NCBI GenBank assembly: GCA_028281285.1
Contig: JANQKF010000033.1
Location: forward strand, 62,001 to 126,000
Direction of reading: 5' to 3'
DNA length: 64,000 bases
DNA from: Cyclobacteriaceae bacterium
Lineage (GTDB): Bacteria > Bacteroidota > Bacteroidia > Cytophagales > Cyclobacteriaceae
Shown here: positions 41,502 to 51,600 of the stretch, piece after piece
Layout: every line of letters begins with the position of its first letter
How positions within the stretch are numbered: position 1 is the first letter of the stretch
Program-made: the position numbers and the translations under genes
The notes under the pieces: generated by a model
Databases searched by the model: none
What the model saw: only the letters and a program-made list of their open reading frames with translations
Told to the model about the DNA's origin: nothing

Positions 41502-43980
41502 CACGTGAAGTTAAAGATTGACTTATTCTCTTAAAAAGAATTTGGGGATCAAATGGTTTTCTGATGAATTCGCTCATGGATGAATCAGAGGCTTTAGTCT
41601 GTGCTTCATAGTCGGCACGTGCGGACATGGCAATAATCCGAGTTTCTTTATTCAACTCAGACTTTTCCTGAATGAGACCCGCTGTTTCAAAACCATCCAT
41701 TCCCTCCATTTCAATATCCATTAGGATCAAGTCGAATTGAATTTCATTGGCTAGTTCAAAAGCAGCCTTGCCCGAACTTGACTCATAGTATTCGGCATTC
41801 CATTTCTTTAATAGTCGTTTGAGAACCAGTCTATTCATGTCGTTGTCGTCAACCACGAGAATCTTTGATTGGTTGAGATTGAATTTACTATCCGGACCTT
41901 GAGCGGTTTCAAATACCTCAAAATCGCTGTCAAGTTTAAAGTCGACATCAAAGGTAAAGGTGGTGCCCTCTCCCTCGATACTTTTGATTTTTATCTCTGC
42001 ATTATGGAGGTCCAGTAGCTTTTTGGTTATAGCTAATCCAAGACCGGTACCACCATATTTTCTTGTAGTGTCTCGACTTGTCTGTTCGTATTCTTCAAAA
42101 ATATCCTTGATTTTCTCCTGAGGTATCCCAATACCGGTATCTGAGATTTCAAAGCCAATTGTTGCAGTCTCATCTCTAATTCCTACCAGGTAAGAGTGAA
42201 CGGTCACGTTTCCAAAGGTGGTGAATTTAATTGCATTGCTTATCAAATTATTCATCACTTGGGTTAAGCGAGTTGGATCCCCCAAAAGTCGATCTGGTGT
42301 GTATTCTCCTATTTTGAGCAGCAAATCAATCCCTTTGGCTTGGGCCTTGAACTTGAAACTAGCAACTACTTTTTTGAGCAGATCAAGAATCGAAAAGCTA
42401 ACAGCCTCCAATTCAAGCTTGCCCGCTTCAATTTTGCTGTAGTCGAGTATATCATTTATCAAGGAATGTAGGCTTTCCCCTGAAAATTTCAAGGCATCAA
42501 TGTACTCCTGATTTTCGGGGTTCTCGTTTTCCAGCTCCATCAGATGAGTAAGGCTAATGATCGCATTGAGGGGAGTTCGGATTTCATGACTCATCACAGA
42601 AAGAAATTCCGACTTAGCGGAAGTGGCTTTTTCTGCGATGGATCTGGCATTTTGAAGCTCGCGCTTCTGTAAATTCAACTGATGCGTGCGTTCCGCAACA
42701 CTTTCTTCTAACTTTTGTGTAATACCCTGCTGAAGTTTCTCATTTTCTCTGAATTGCAGAATGAGAGAGTCTTGAGTGATTTTGCTTTCCATTAACCCGG
42801 CTCTGGTTTCATGACCAATCCCCATAGAAAGCACGATTAGTTCCAACAATATACCGGCTTGAACCAATATCGGATCATAGGTGATTTCTCTAAAGAAAAA
42901 GTTAACAGATATGTAAACATACCCAATAAGGAGTAGAGTGGAAGCGAATGCCAGATAGTAAGCCTGATCTCTTCTGGTTCTTAGCATTGCAACTATGAAT
43001 ACCATGGAGAACAAGCTGTTGAAGAGCGTGACAATATTTTTGACCCAAATGGCTTCTCTGAGGTTATGTGTGATAAACAAATAAGCGCTAATCATCAAGA
43101 ATAGTACGATCAACCCTGGGATAAGCGTTTTAAACCATTTGTGCCATCCTGGTTCAAAATCCTTGGCTTTCAGAAAATCCGATATGAATGCGAAGTAAAA
43201 TGCAAAAATGGGAATTTGAAGAACCCAGGTGAACTGGGTTAAAACCGGGTTGTTGGGAAACAGGTAAATGTTGATATATCCATAAAAACTGAAAAAATAG
43301 AGGGCATGGAGAATAGCATAAATCCCATAGAATAGAAACATGCGCTCTTTGGTATATGAATAGAAGATTAGTCCCAGTAATGCCAAAACAACCAGTATTC
43401 CGGTGAATACACCTTCAAACAAATCTTCCCGATTTGCACGTTGTTCCCATTCATTATAGGGCACAAGCGATAATTCCAAAAAAGGGGGGAAGTTATCCAG
43501 TTGTTGTGTCCTGATCCACAGGGTCTTTTCCTGGTTAGGATTAAGTATTAACCGGACTTTTGCGTCTCCGTCATGTTCGATGTCTCGTTCCGGTATGGGC
43601 ATTAAATACCCCGATTTTCTAACGTTAATGTTTCCATCCTTGTCCTCTTCATGAACTTCAACCAATGTATTATAGCCGAGAAGCATAGCAAAATTCTGCG
43701 ATTCGCTGGATTCATTTCTTACCCTGAATACAGTCCAGTAGGCACTTTTACGATTAAGTTCATTTGAGTCGAATCGTTGAAATTCACTTCTGTATGACTG
43801 AACTTCCGATAGAGTGAGGTCGAGTGTAGAATCTTCAAATACTCTAAAATAATAGGATGCATCTACCTCGTATTGGGAGGTTTCTCGGATAAGGAAAACT
43901 GGTAGTTCTGCATTTTGTGCATCGAAATTGACAGGCCAGTAAAGGCTCAACAGCAACTGTATTGAAAACAGCAATGACAT
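41491..43980 (-). CDS. Hybrid sensor histidine kinase with 7TMR-DISM input and receiver domain
   Basis: 829 residues. A signal-like start is followed by a periplasmic 7TMR-DISM extracellular domain (about 25-175), seven membrane helices (about 190-385), a coiled linker, the HisKA domain with phosphorylated H465 in SVMSHEIRTPL, the ATPase domain (N box NNLISNAIKF, DTGIGIP, GTGLGLAI), and a C-terminal receiver (ILVVDDNDMN, phospho-acceptor D755 in LMDIEMEGMDG, Lys in RKPFDP). The 7TMR-DISM domain often binds carbohydrates or other small ligands. There is no DNA-binding output and no adjacent response regulator, so the phosphorelay partner must be elsewhere. Confidence 0.93.
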   Translation of the reverse strand: MSLLFSIQLLLSLYWPVNFDAQNAELPVFLIRETSQYEVDASYYFRVFEDSTLDLTLSEVQSYRSEFQRFDSNELNRKSAYWTVFRVRNESSESQNFAMLLGYNTLVEVHEEDKDGNINVRKSGYLMPIPERDIEHDGDAKVRLILNPNQEKTLWIRTQQLDNFPPFLELSLVPYNEWEQRANREDLFEGVFTGILVVLALLGLIFYSYTKERMFLFYGIYAILHALYFFSFYGYINIYLFPNNPVLTQFTWVLQIPIFAFYFAFISDFLKAKDFEPGWHKWFKTLIPGLIVLFLMISAYLFITHNLREAIWVKNIVTLFNSLFSMVFIVAMLRTRRDQAYYLAFASTLLLIGYVYISVNFFFREITYDPILVQAGILLELIVLSMGIGHETRAGLMESKITQDSLILQFRENEKLQQGITQKLEESVAERTHQLNLQKRELQNARSIAEKATSAKSEFLSVMSHEIRTPLNAIISLTHLMELENENPENQEYIDALKFSGESLHSLINDILDYSKIEAGKLELEAVSFSILDLLKKVVASFKFKAQAKGIDLLLKIGEYTPDRLLGDPTRLTQVMNNLISNAIKFTTFGNVTVHSYLVGIRDETATIGFEISDTGIGIPQEKIKDIFEEYEQTSRDTTRKYGGTGLGLAITKKLLDLHNAEIKIKSIEGEGTTFTFDVDFKLDSDFEVFETAQGPDSKFNLNQSKILVVDDNDMNRLVLKRLLKKWNAEYYESSSGKAAFELANEIQFDLILMDIEMEGMDGFETAGLIQEKSELNKETRIIAMSARADYEAQTKASDSSMSEFIRKPFDPQILFKRISQSLTSRDGK

Positions 43981-44164
43981 TCAGAACTACTTGGTTTCAA
44001 CTTTGAAAGTACCTTCTTTTTTTAAGAAAATGTAGCGATTGAAGCCTAAACAGTCATGACTCAGTCATATTGAAAATAAAGATAGTTATGAAAGTTGATG
44101 ATGAATTAAGTCAAAAATGATTCGTTTTACGAAAAGCTGTATGTCAACAACAAAGAGACTTTTT

Positions 44165-44752
44165 TTACACTTGTGCAATGTTTATGGCAGATTTTGACCA
44201 AGGAGGTGATTTCTGGATGGCTTCCAACACTGATTCAGGATTTTCGAATACCGTCCAAATATTCTTATGCTCACTTCGCATGAAGTTATTATCAATTGCT
44301 CTTTCCAGCATCTGGATCAAAGGGTCATAGTAACCATCAATATTCAAGATGACAATAGGTTTCACAAATAACCCAAGCCTCTTTAGTGTTATGGCCTCCA
44401 TTAACTCTTCAAAAGTGCCACATCCCCCGGGAAGCGTAATTAGGGCATCTACCCCCACCATAAATTGTTTTTTACGCTCGTGCATGTCAGCAGTAAAGAT
44501 GAATTCATTAACGTCCTTATGGTGAAACTCTACCTCACGCATGAATCTGGGCATTATGCCTATGATTCTCCCTCTTTCTCTCAAAACTGTATCCGCCAAT
44601 TGCCCCATTAAGCCTCTGGCACCACCCCCGTAGACAACCGTGATGTTGTTCTTGGCCAATACCTTTGCAAGCTTGTCGGTAGCTTCAAAGTATTTTGGGT
44701 GGATCTTGTCGCTAGAGGCGCAATAAACGCACACTTTTTTGATTTTCTGCAT
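44165..44752 (-). CDS. LOG-family (TIGR00730) nucleotide 5'-monophosphate phosphoribohydrolase
   Basis: 195 residues from the ATG at 44752; the longer reading would start at a TTG (44779). The fold is Rossmann-like with VCVYCASS at the start, VVYGGGARGLMGQLAD, and the catalytic motif PGGCGTFEELMEAIT. This is the lysine-decarboxylase-like LOG family, whose members release the base from cytokinin riboside monophosphates or purine/pyrimidine nucleotides; they are not decarboxylases. It is a single leftward gene. Confidence 0.88.
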   Translation of the reverse strand: MQKIKKVCVYCASSDKIHPKYFEATDKLAKVLAKNNITVVYGGGARGLMGQLADTVLRERGRIIGIMPRFMREVEFHHKDVNEFIFTADMHERKKQFMVGVDALITLPGGCGTFEELMEAITLKRLGLFVKPIVILNIDGYYDPLIQMLERAIDNNFMRSEHKNIWTVFENPESVLEAIQKSPPWSKSAINIAQV

Positions 44753-44850
44753 GCCTGACAATTTCGATAAGTTCGGCAAGAGATCAAAGCCTTAACGCAA
44801 TGCTGATGATGAGTTGATCTTTACTTCGCAATACTTGCTTAAATTCGGAA

Positions 44851-45324
44851 ATGGGGAAGCATTTGATCCTTATTGCCGCATTTTTTCTACTGTACTGGAG
44901 TGGAAAAACCAGAAACAGGCTGACAAAATTCAGCGCCTACATGTTGTTTTTGGGAATTTTGACACAGTACATTCACTATGGCGGAATAAGTGAAAATGCT
45001 CCATTCATATTTGCTTTTACTTCCATGTTTGCCGGGTTTGAACCAGCAACTTCATTCAGGTTTAAGAATATGCATAAAACGAGTTTCGCTTTTATGGGTA
45101 TTGCATCGGCAGTTTATGCAGTCGGGAGCGAACTTGAGCTACCCTTCGAAATACCTCTGGAGTTTCTATTAGTCCCTGCACCCCTGCTGAGCTACTGGCT
45201 ATGGAAAAAACATAAGAGAGTAGTCTATCAACGCGTAGGTTTCTTGGTGGTATGGTCCGCTCAGGCAGTGGTAGGATTATTTTACTCTCAAACAATAAGG
45301 GGTTGGTTGTCCGAACTTTTTTAA
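44851..45324 (+). CDS. Multi-pass membrane protein, unknown
   Basis: 157 residues with about four or five hydrophobic segments: LILIAAFFLLYW near the start, FSAYMLFLGILTQYIH, PFIFAFTSMFAGF, SFAFMGIASAVYAVG, and FLVVWSAQAVVGLFY at the end. No motif or family was recognised. It is a single rightward gene between the LOG gene and the LysR gene, with no clear operon partner. The weak point is the lack of any conserved signature; the consistent membrane topology is what supports it as a gene. Confidence 0.6.
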   Translation: MGKHLILIAAFFLLYWSGKTRNRLTKFSAYMLFLGILTQYIHYGGISENAPFIFAFTSMFAGFEPATSFRFKNMHKTSFAFMGIASAVYAVGSELELPFEIPLEFLLVPAPLLSYWLWKKHKRVVYQRVGFLVVWSAQAVVGLFYSQTIRGWLSELF

Positions 45325-45449
45325 TGGACACCTTGAATTAGGAGTTTGAAGAATCAGAGACTGTTCTTATTGAAGATTTACGGCCGGATCGGAATTTTTC
45401 ATTTAGCCATTAAGTGTCATTTCGATAGGAGAAAATATATATTCGAAAT

Positions 45450-46346
45450 GTGATCGCTTTTCATTATAGAGTTTTTCATGAGGTAGCCACCAATTTGAGT
45501 TTTTCGAAAGCTGCACAGAATCTATATATTTCTCAACCTGCGGTTAGTAAGAATATCAAAAAACTCGAAATCGAAATAGGTATTGCTCTATTTGAAAGGA
45601 GAGGCGCAAAAATCGTGCTTACCGAATCAGGGGAGAAGCTTTTGTCCTATCTCAGGGAGGCTATGTCGATTGAAAAACAAGTAGATGCAGACTTGGAGAT
45701 TTTCAAGACTGAATTAAATACCAGAGGTGAATTGAAAATCGGGGCTAGCACCACCATTTCTCTTTATGTTCTTCCCAAGATTCTTTCCGCCTTCCGCCAA
45801 AAATATCCTTTGGTGAAGATTCTGTTAGTCAACCGAAATAGTGAAAATATATTGAAAGCGCTAGGCAACTATGAGATTGATGTTGCTGTAATTGAAGGTC
45901 ACCAAGTCTTAAATACTCTGGAATACCAGCCATTCATAACCGATGATATTATCGGAGTCTGTTCAAAAAAAAGTCCCTGGAATTCTAAAGTCATCGGTTT
46001 GTCTGACTTTGTCAAAGCCCCGTTGGTGATGCGCGAAAGAGGATCGGGAACCCAGGCTGTTGTGGTGAAATCCTTAGAAGCCAAAGGAGTCAGAATGGCT
46101 GATTTGAATGTGATTGCAAAACTTGGAGGAACTGAGGCAATGAAGAACTTTCTACTGGAAGAAACCGCAATTGGCTTCCTTTCCAGTCGTGCCGTTGAAA
46201 AGGAGTTGAAATCCGGTGAGCTTAGGCAAGTTCAAATCAAAGACCTGGAAATAAGTCGTCCTTTCACTTTTGCAATACGGAAAGGAGAGCAGACAAGCGG
46301 GTTCATCAAGGACTTTATCAAAGAAGCACGAAGACATTATAACTAA
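45450..46346 (+). CDS. LysR-family regulator, CysL/YeiE-like
   Basis: 298 residues from a GTG start at 45450; the alternative ATG two bases earlier is out of frame. The LysR HTH is clear: FHEVATNLSFSKAAQNLYISQPAVSKNIKKLEIEIG, followed by LFERRG. The effector domain starts GELKIGASTTISLYVLPKILSAF, as in the CysL/YeiE branch, whose characterised members respond to sulfur compounds, including sulfite in the YeiE case. Next to it are a threonine-synthase-like enzyme and a YeiH-type exporter in the same direction. In E. coli the yeiE regulator is also a neighbour of yeiH. Control of those two genes is inferred. Confidence 0.88.
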   Translation: MIAFHYRVFHEVATNLSFSKAAQNLYISQPAVSKNIKKLEIEIGIALFERRGAKIVLTESGEKLLSYLREAMSIEKQVDADLEIFKTELNTRGELKIGASTTISLYVLPKILSAFRQKYPLVKILLVNRNSENILKALGNYEIDVAVIEGHQVLNTLEYQPFITDDIIGVCSKKSPWNSKVIGLSDFVKAPLVMRERGSGTQAVVVKSLEAKGVRMADLNVIAKLGGTEAMKNFLLEETAIGFLSSRAVEKELKSGELRQVQIKDLEISRPFTFAIRKGEQTSGFIKDFIKEARRHYN

Positions 46347-46408
46347 TAGCTATGAGTTATTAAATTTATTCATTTGAATAGTTATAATTAAACAATGACA
46401 TTTGGCGC

Positions 46409-47581
46409 ATGCTGATGTCGCAAGAGTCCCACACTTCTTACATTACTGAATTAATCTGTTCGAACTGTCAGAACACCTTCGGTATTCATCAGTTGCAGAA
46501 TTTTTCGGATTGCTGCCATAAGCCGTTATTGGTCAGGACAACTGGTAGACCTTTGGACCGAAATGAAGTGCTTCTAAATCAAAACAGTATGTGGCGATAT
46601 CAGGAACTATTGCCTCTTTTCGATCAAAGCAACCGAGTATCATTGGGTGAAGGTATGACTCCAATGATAAGGGCAGGATCCATAGCAAAATCACTTGACA
46701 TCCAAATAGTTTGGTTAAAGGATGAGGGAACTAACCCAACGGGCTCTTTCAAAGCAAGGGGGATGAGTATGGCGGTTTCAAAGGCCAAGGAGTTGGGGGT
46801 AGATAAATGTGTTGTCCCCACTGCCGGCAATGCGGGAGTAGCTTTAAGCGCCTATTGTGCCAAAGCAGGAATGGATTCGCTTATTCTTATGCCCAGCCAT
46901 ACACCGAAAATCTTTCAGGATGAATGTCGGTATTATGGATCAGAAGTGGTTTTGGTTGATGGGTTAATTGATGAATGTGGTATGATGGTGACTCAGTTCG
47001 AAGCGAACGGCTATTTTAATATGAGCACACTTAAGGAGCCGTATCGTGTGGAAGGCAAGAAAACAATGGGCTTTGAAATAGCCGAACAGCTGGATTGGGT
47101 CTTGCCGGATGTGATCATTTATCCAACAGGAGGAGGTACGGGCCTGATTGGTATGTGGAAGGCCTTTCAGGAAATGATCCACTTGGGCTGGCTAAGCCCA
47201 GACCACCTGCCTCGAATGGTGGTGGTTCAGTCTAGTGCTTGTGCTCCAATGGTCGATTTTATCAATGGTAATACGGACAATGCTCCCTATGGAGAATCCA
47301 AGGCCAATGGTCTGGCAGTTCCTAAGGCTTTTGGCGAAGATTTGATCAAAAAGATAGTGATTGAATCAAAGGGATATGCACTGACGGTCACAGAAGAAGA
47401 GCTTGTGAAGAATGCTCTTCAACTTGCCAGACTTGAAGGTTTGTCTATCTCTCCGGAAGGAGGAGCTGCGCTTGCCGGATTGAAAAAATCCATTGAGCAG
47501 AGCCTGATTTCACTTGATGACAGCATACTGATCATTAACACAGGTGGGAGTCAAAAATATATGGACAACTTTAGGTTTTGA
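46409..47581 (+). CDS. Threonine-synthase-like PLP enzyme (cysteate synthase candidate)
   Basis: 390 residues. An N-terminal zinc-ribbon-like part has C17-x2-C20 and C35-C36, then the fold-type II PLP core: SLGEGMTPMI, the Schiff-base lysine K115 in NPTGSFKARGM, PTAGNAGVALSAYCA and the phosphate-binding IYPTGGGTG. By sequence class it is a threonine synthase paralogue. Context argues for another substrate: a CysL/YeiE-like regulator upstream and a putative sulfite/sulfate exporter downstream, overlapping its stop by 4 bp. The methanogen cysteate synthase, which joins O-phosphoserine and sulfite, arose from threonine synthase, and Cytophagales make cysteate-based sulfonolipids. Function as cysteate synthase is an inference; plain threonine synthase is the alternative. 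Confidence 0.8.
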   Translation: MLMSQESHTSYITELICSNCQNTFGIHQLQNFSDCCHKPLLVRTTGRPLDRNEVLLNQNSMWRYQELLPLFDQSNRVSLGEGMTPMIRAGSIAKSLDIQIVWLKDEGTNPTGSFKARGMSMAVSKAKELGVDKCVVPTAGNAGVALSAYCAKAGMDSLILMPSHTPKIFQDECRYYGSEVVLVDGLIDECGMMVTQFEANGYFNMSTLKEPYRVEGKKTMGFEIAEQLDWVLPDVIIYPTGGGTGLIGMWKAFQEMIHLGWLSPDHLPRMVVVQSSACAPMVDFINGNTDNAPYGESKANGLAVPKAFGEDLIKKIVIESKGYALTVTEEELVKNALQLARLEGLSISPEGGAALAGLKKSIEQSLISLDDSILIINTGGSQKYMDNFRF

Positions 47582-48531
47582 ATTCCTGGGATTCTGGTCT
47601 GATTTTTTCAAATAGGTACCTTTTAATTCTCATAGGTGCATTAATTGCAATTTTTCCGCTTACATCCGGGCCACTGGCTATCGTTCTCGGCTTTACCTGC
47701 ACCTTGCTTTTTCCAAAAATTTGCTCAAACCATGTAGATAACTTAAGCAGTTTCCTCCTAAAAATATCCGTAGTCCTTCTGGGCTTTGGAATGAATTGGT
47801 CGGAACTAGTGACTTATTCTGTAGAAGGATTTCGACTCACCGCCTTTTCGGTGGTAATCACTTTATTGCTAGGCTTATTGCTGGGTTATATTATCAAGAC
47901 GGAGAAGAAAACCACTTGGCTAATTGCTGCCGGAACCGCTATATGTGGAGGAAGTGCAATTGCAACCGTATCACCTATAATTAATGCCAAGGGGGAGCAG
48001 TTCTCTTATGCCCTAATCGTGATTTTTGTGTTGAACGCTTTGGCGTTATTGCTTTTTCCGATTGTTGGCAAAGGGCTTGCACTTTCAGAGGAGGTATTTG
48101 GCAATTGGGCAGCAATTGCAATTCATGATACATCATCTGTGGTGGGTGCCGGAGAGGCATTTGGCAATCAGGCACTCCGTATTGCGACTATGGTGAAGTT
48201 GACAAGGGCATTATGGATCATCCCTTTGGCATTATTGTTCATTCTTTTAGAGTCGAAAAAGGGCTGGAGAAACATAAAAATACCTTGGTTCATCCTGGGG
48301 TTTGTGGCGTCCATTTTTCTCACGAAAATCTTCTCCGGTTTTCAATCCGAATTTCAAGTGCTGGATAATCTTGGTAGGAAAGGTATGTTGCTAACACTCT
48401 TTCTTATCGGGGCCAGTATTAAGATAAGAGAAATTAGAAAGGCAGGAGTGAAACCATTCATATTGGGTATATCCCTATGGCTATTGGTCAGTGTGGGTGC
48501 TCTAATGGTCGTAGAAAGGGTTTTTCAATAA
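47578..48531 (+). CDS. YeiH-family putative sulfate/sulfite exporter
   Basis: 317 residues, about ten membrane helices. Recognisable blocks are LLKISVVLLGFGMNWSEL, TAICGGSAIATVSPIINAKGEQFSYAL, FGNWAAIAIHDTSSVVGAG and NLGRKGMLLTLFLIGASI, the conserved sequence of the UPF0324/PSE family (putative sulfate exporter). The start is a TTG whose last two bases belong to the stop codon of the upstream PLP enzyme (TTGA), so translation is coupled and the two proteins probably serve one pathway. Family members have been linked to export of sulfate or sulfite during sulfonate breakdown; the ion moved here is unknown. Confidence 0.88.
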   Translation: MNSWDSGLIFSNRYLLILIGALIAIFPLTSGPLAIVLGFTCTLLFPKICSNHVDNLSSFLLKISVVLLGFGMNWSELVTYSVEGFRLTAFSVVITLLLGLLLGYIIKTEKKTTWLIAAGTAICGGSAIATVSPIINAKGEQFSYALIVIFVLNALALLLFPIVGKGLALSEEVFGNWAAIAIHDTSSVVGAGEAFGNQALRIATMVKLTRALWIIPLALLFILLESKKGWRNIKIPWFILGFVASIFLTKIFSGFQSEFQVLDNLGRKGMLLTLFLIGASIKIREIRKAGVKPFILGISLWLLVSVGALMVVERVFQ

Positions 48532-48606
48532 AGTGTCATTCATTGAAAATATGTGCGTTGGTTTTGTGCCTCTTTATGGGTAAAATCAATGCATAATCCT
48601 TCAACC

Positions 48607-51600
48607 ATGACCAAACTATTCAGACTCTCAGCTGTTTTGATCCTCCTTCTACTTACTGAGAATATTCATCAGGCCCAACGTGTAATTAAATCTTCTTATC
48701 GAGATCTTTCTTATCGAATGATCGGACCCTTTAGGGCAAGTCGGACCGTTGGTGGTGTTGGCATTCCGACCCAGCCTAATGTTTTCTATATGGGTGTGAA
48801 TAACGGTGGAGTATGGAAGACTGATGATTATGGCAGAACCTGGAATCCGATTTTTGATGATGCCCCGACCGGTTCTGTAGGGGATATCGCAGTTTCTGAA
48901 TCTAATCCCGACATTCTATATGTGGGTAGTGGAGAAGGCCTGCACAGACCTGATCTTGGTGTGGGTGATGGAATTTTTAAGTCAACCGATGGAGGAAAGA
49001 CCTGGGATAAAATGGGGCTATCTGACGTGCAGCAAGTCGGAAGGATTATAGTACATCCGACCAATCCGGACATAGTATTTGTGGCAGGATTGGGTCACCC
49101 CTATGGTGCCAATGAGCAAAGAGGGGTTTTTAGATCCACAAATGGTGGGTTTTCATGGGAGAAAGTTCTTTATATCAATCACAACACTGGAGCAATACAA
49201 GTCGAATTCGATCCTAACAATCCGGATATTCTTTTTGCAGATATGTGGGAACACCAGGAAGGCCCTTGGGAGAATGCTCGCTTTTCCGGGCCAAATAGTG
49301 GTTTGTATAAGTCCACTGATGGTGGCAAGAATTGGAGAAAGCTAACCAAAGGTTTGCCCACTGCTGCTGATGGATTGGGTAGGATTGGTGTTGGAATTGC
49401 CAGGAGCAATTCGAATATCATGTATGCCACAGTAGACGCCAGAAACAATGGTGGAATTTATAAGAGTGAGGATGCAGGTGAAAGTTGGTCGTTAATCCAC
49501 AGAGATCGCAGGTTATGGGGAAGAGGAGGAGACTTTGCCGAAATTAAGGTACATCCGAAAAATCCGGATAGAGTGTATGTTGGTAATGTGGCTTCTTACA
49601 CCTCAGATGATGGAGGTAAGACCTGGATGTCATTAAAAGGTGCCCCTGGTGGCGATGATTATCATCGGATATGGATCAATCCCATAAACCCTGACATCAT
49701 GCTATTTGTAGCTGACCAGGGAGCCGTTGTCACGGTGAATGCAGGCAAAACCTGGAGCTCCTGGTACAATCAGCCTACTACTCAACTTTATCATGTTTCA
49801 ACCGACAATCAATTTCCTTATTGGGTGTACGGTGGACAGCAGGAGAGTGGTGCCATTGGAATAGCCAGTAGGGGCAACGGTGGACAGATTAGTTTTCGAG
49901 AATTTATGGGCGTGGGGGCAGATGAATATGCTTATGTAGCGCCAGACCCTAAAGATCCCGATATCATTTATGGGGGTCGTGTAATGAAATTCAACAAGCG
50001 GACTGGCCAGGCACAAAACGTAGCTCCTGAAGCGGTCAGATCTGGTAAATATCGAATTCTCAGGACAATGCCGTTAATGTTTCATCCTGCCGATGACAAT
50101 ATGTTACTGTTTGCTACTAATGTACTTTGGAAATCAATGAATGGTGGAGATAATTGGGAGATCATTAGTCCTGACCTGACTTACGAACAACCTGAAGTCC
50201 CGGCCAGTGTAGGTGACTTTAAAACCAGGGAAATGGAAACCATGGCAAGAAGAGGGGTGATTTATGCGGTTGGTCCGTCTCCTTTAGATATCAAGACCAT
50301 TTGGGCTGGTACTGACGATGGTCGTATCCATATTACAAAAGATGGAGGTGCTAACTGGACAGAGGTAACCCCTCCAGGTATGAGTTCCTGGGACAAGGTA
50401 TCACAAATCGATGCAGGTCATTTTGATGTGAATACAGCCTATGTTGCTATAAACGCAATCCGAAAGGACAATATGAAGCCCATCATTTATAAAACCCATG
50501 ACTCGGGAAAGAGCTGGGAATTAGTAGTGAATGGGATGTATGAAATCGGTCCCGTGAATGTGGTGAGAGAAGACCCCAAACAACCAAAGTTGCTTTATGC
50601 CGGTACAGAGCGTGAGGTCTACTTTTCAGTTGATGATGGAGCGAATTGGCAATCATTGAGGAATAATATGCCAGCATCTTCAATTCGGGATTTGGTGATA
50701 CACGAAAATGATTTGGTAGTGGGTACTCACGGACGGTCAGCATGGATTCTGGATAACATTGCTCCATTGCGGGAATTGACGAAATCCAGAGCGGGTGATG
50801 CCTACTTGTATGCACCACCACCTACTTATCGGGTTCGGGATAACATGTTCCATGACACCCCTCTTCCTCCTGAAGAGCCGACAGGAGAAAACCCGCCTGA
50901 TGGTGCTATCATCGATTATCAGCTTAATACCAATGTCAAAATTGTGAAACTGGAAATTTTAGACGAGAGGGACAACATTATTCGGACCTACACAAGCGGA
51001 CAATGGCCCGAAGAAGTGGATACGACTTCCCTGCCTCATCCCACGTATTGGATTAAGCCATTTCAGAAACTCGGAGCTAAACAAGGCCATAACCGCTTTG
51101 TTTGGGACCTCAGACATGAGCCTCCTCCAGGATCAAGAAGACAATTTTCCATTGCTGCGACTTATAAAAACACACCGAGTGGTCCACATGGACCTTATGT
51201 GCATCCTGGAACCTATCGCGTACGACTTACGGTGGATGGGGAGTCTCAGGAAAGACCTATCAAGGTGCTGATGGATCCAAGAGTGGTGATTGAAGAAAAA
51301 GACCTTCAACTCCAAACCGACTTAAGTATGAGATGCTATAATGGGTATCTGGAATTGGAAAAGATCAAACAAGTAATTGATGGTTCTGCCGGTACTTCGG
51401 AAGCAAGAAGAAGGTTCAGGGGTAATGGTGCTGCTGGTGACCCTGATACCATGTATGGAAGTATCTATGAAACTCCAATCGAGGAAGAAACAATTGTCGG
51501 TTTACAACACAAGTTCCTGTTCTTACTGAACTTGCTTCAGGCTGCAGATGCCAAGCCGACTACTCAAACAGAGGAAGGAGTGCGAACACTAGAGCGGGCC

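Noticed and set aside
44753-44779. TTG start for the LOG-family gene
   Set aside because: An ATG at 44752 sits directly before the first beta strand, as in relatives.
48553-48606. Upstream extension of the BNR protein gene
   Set aside because: It would place 18 residues in front of a complete signal peptide; the ATG at 48607 is preferred.
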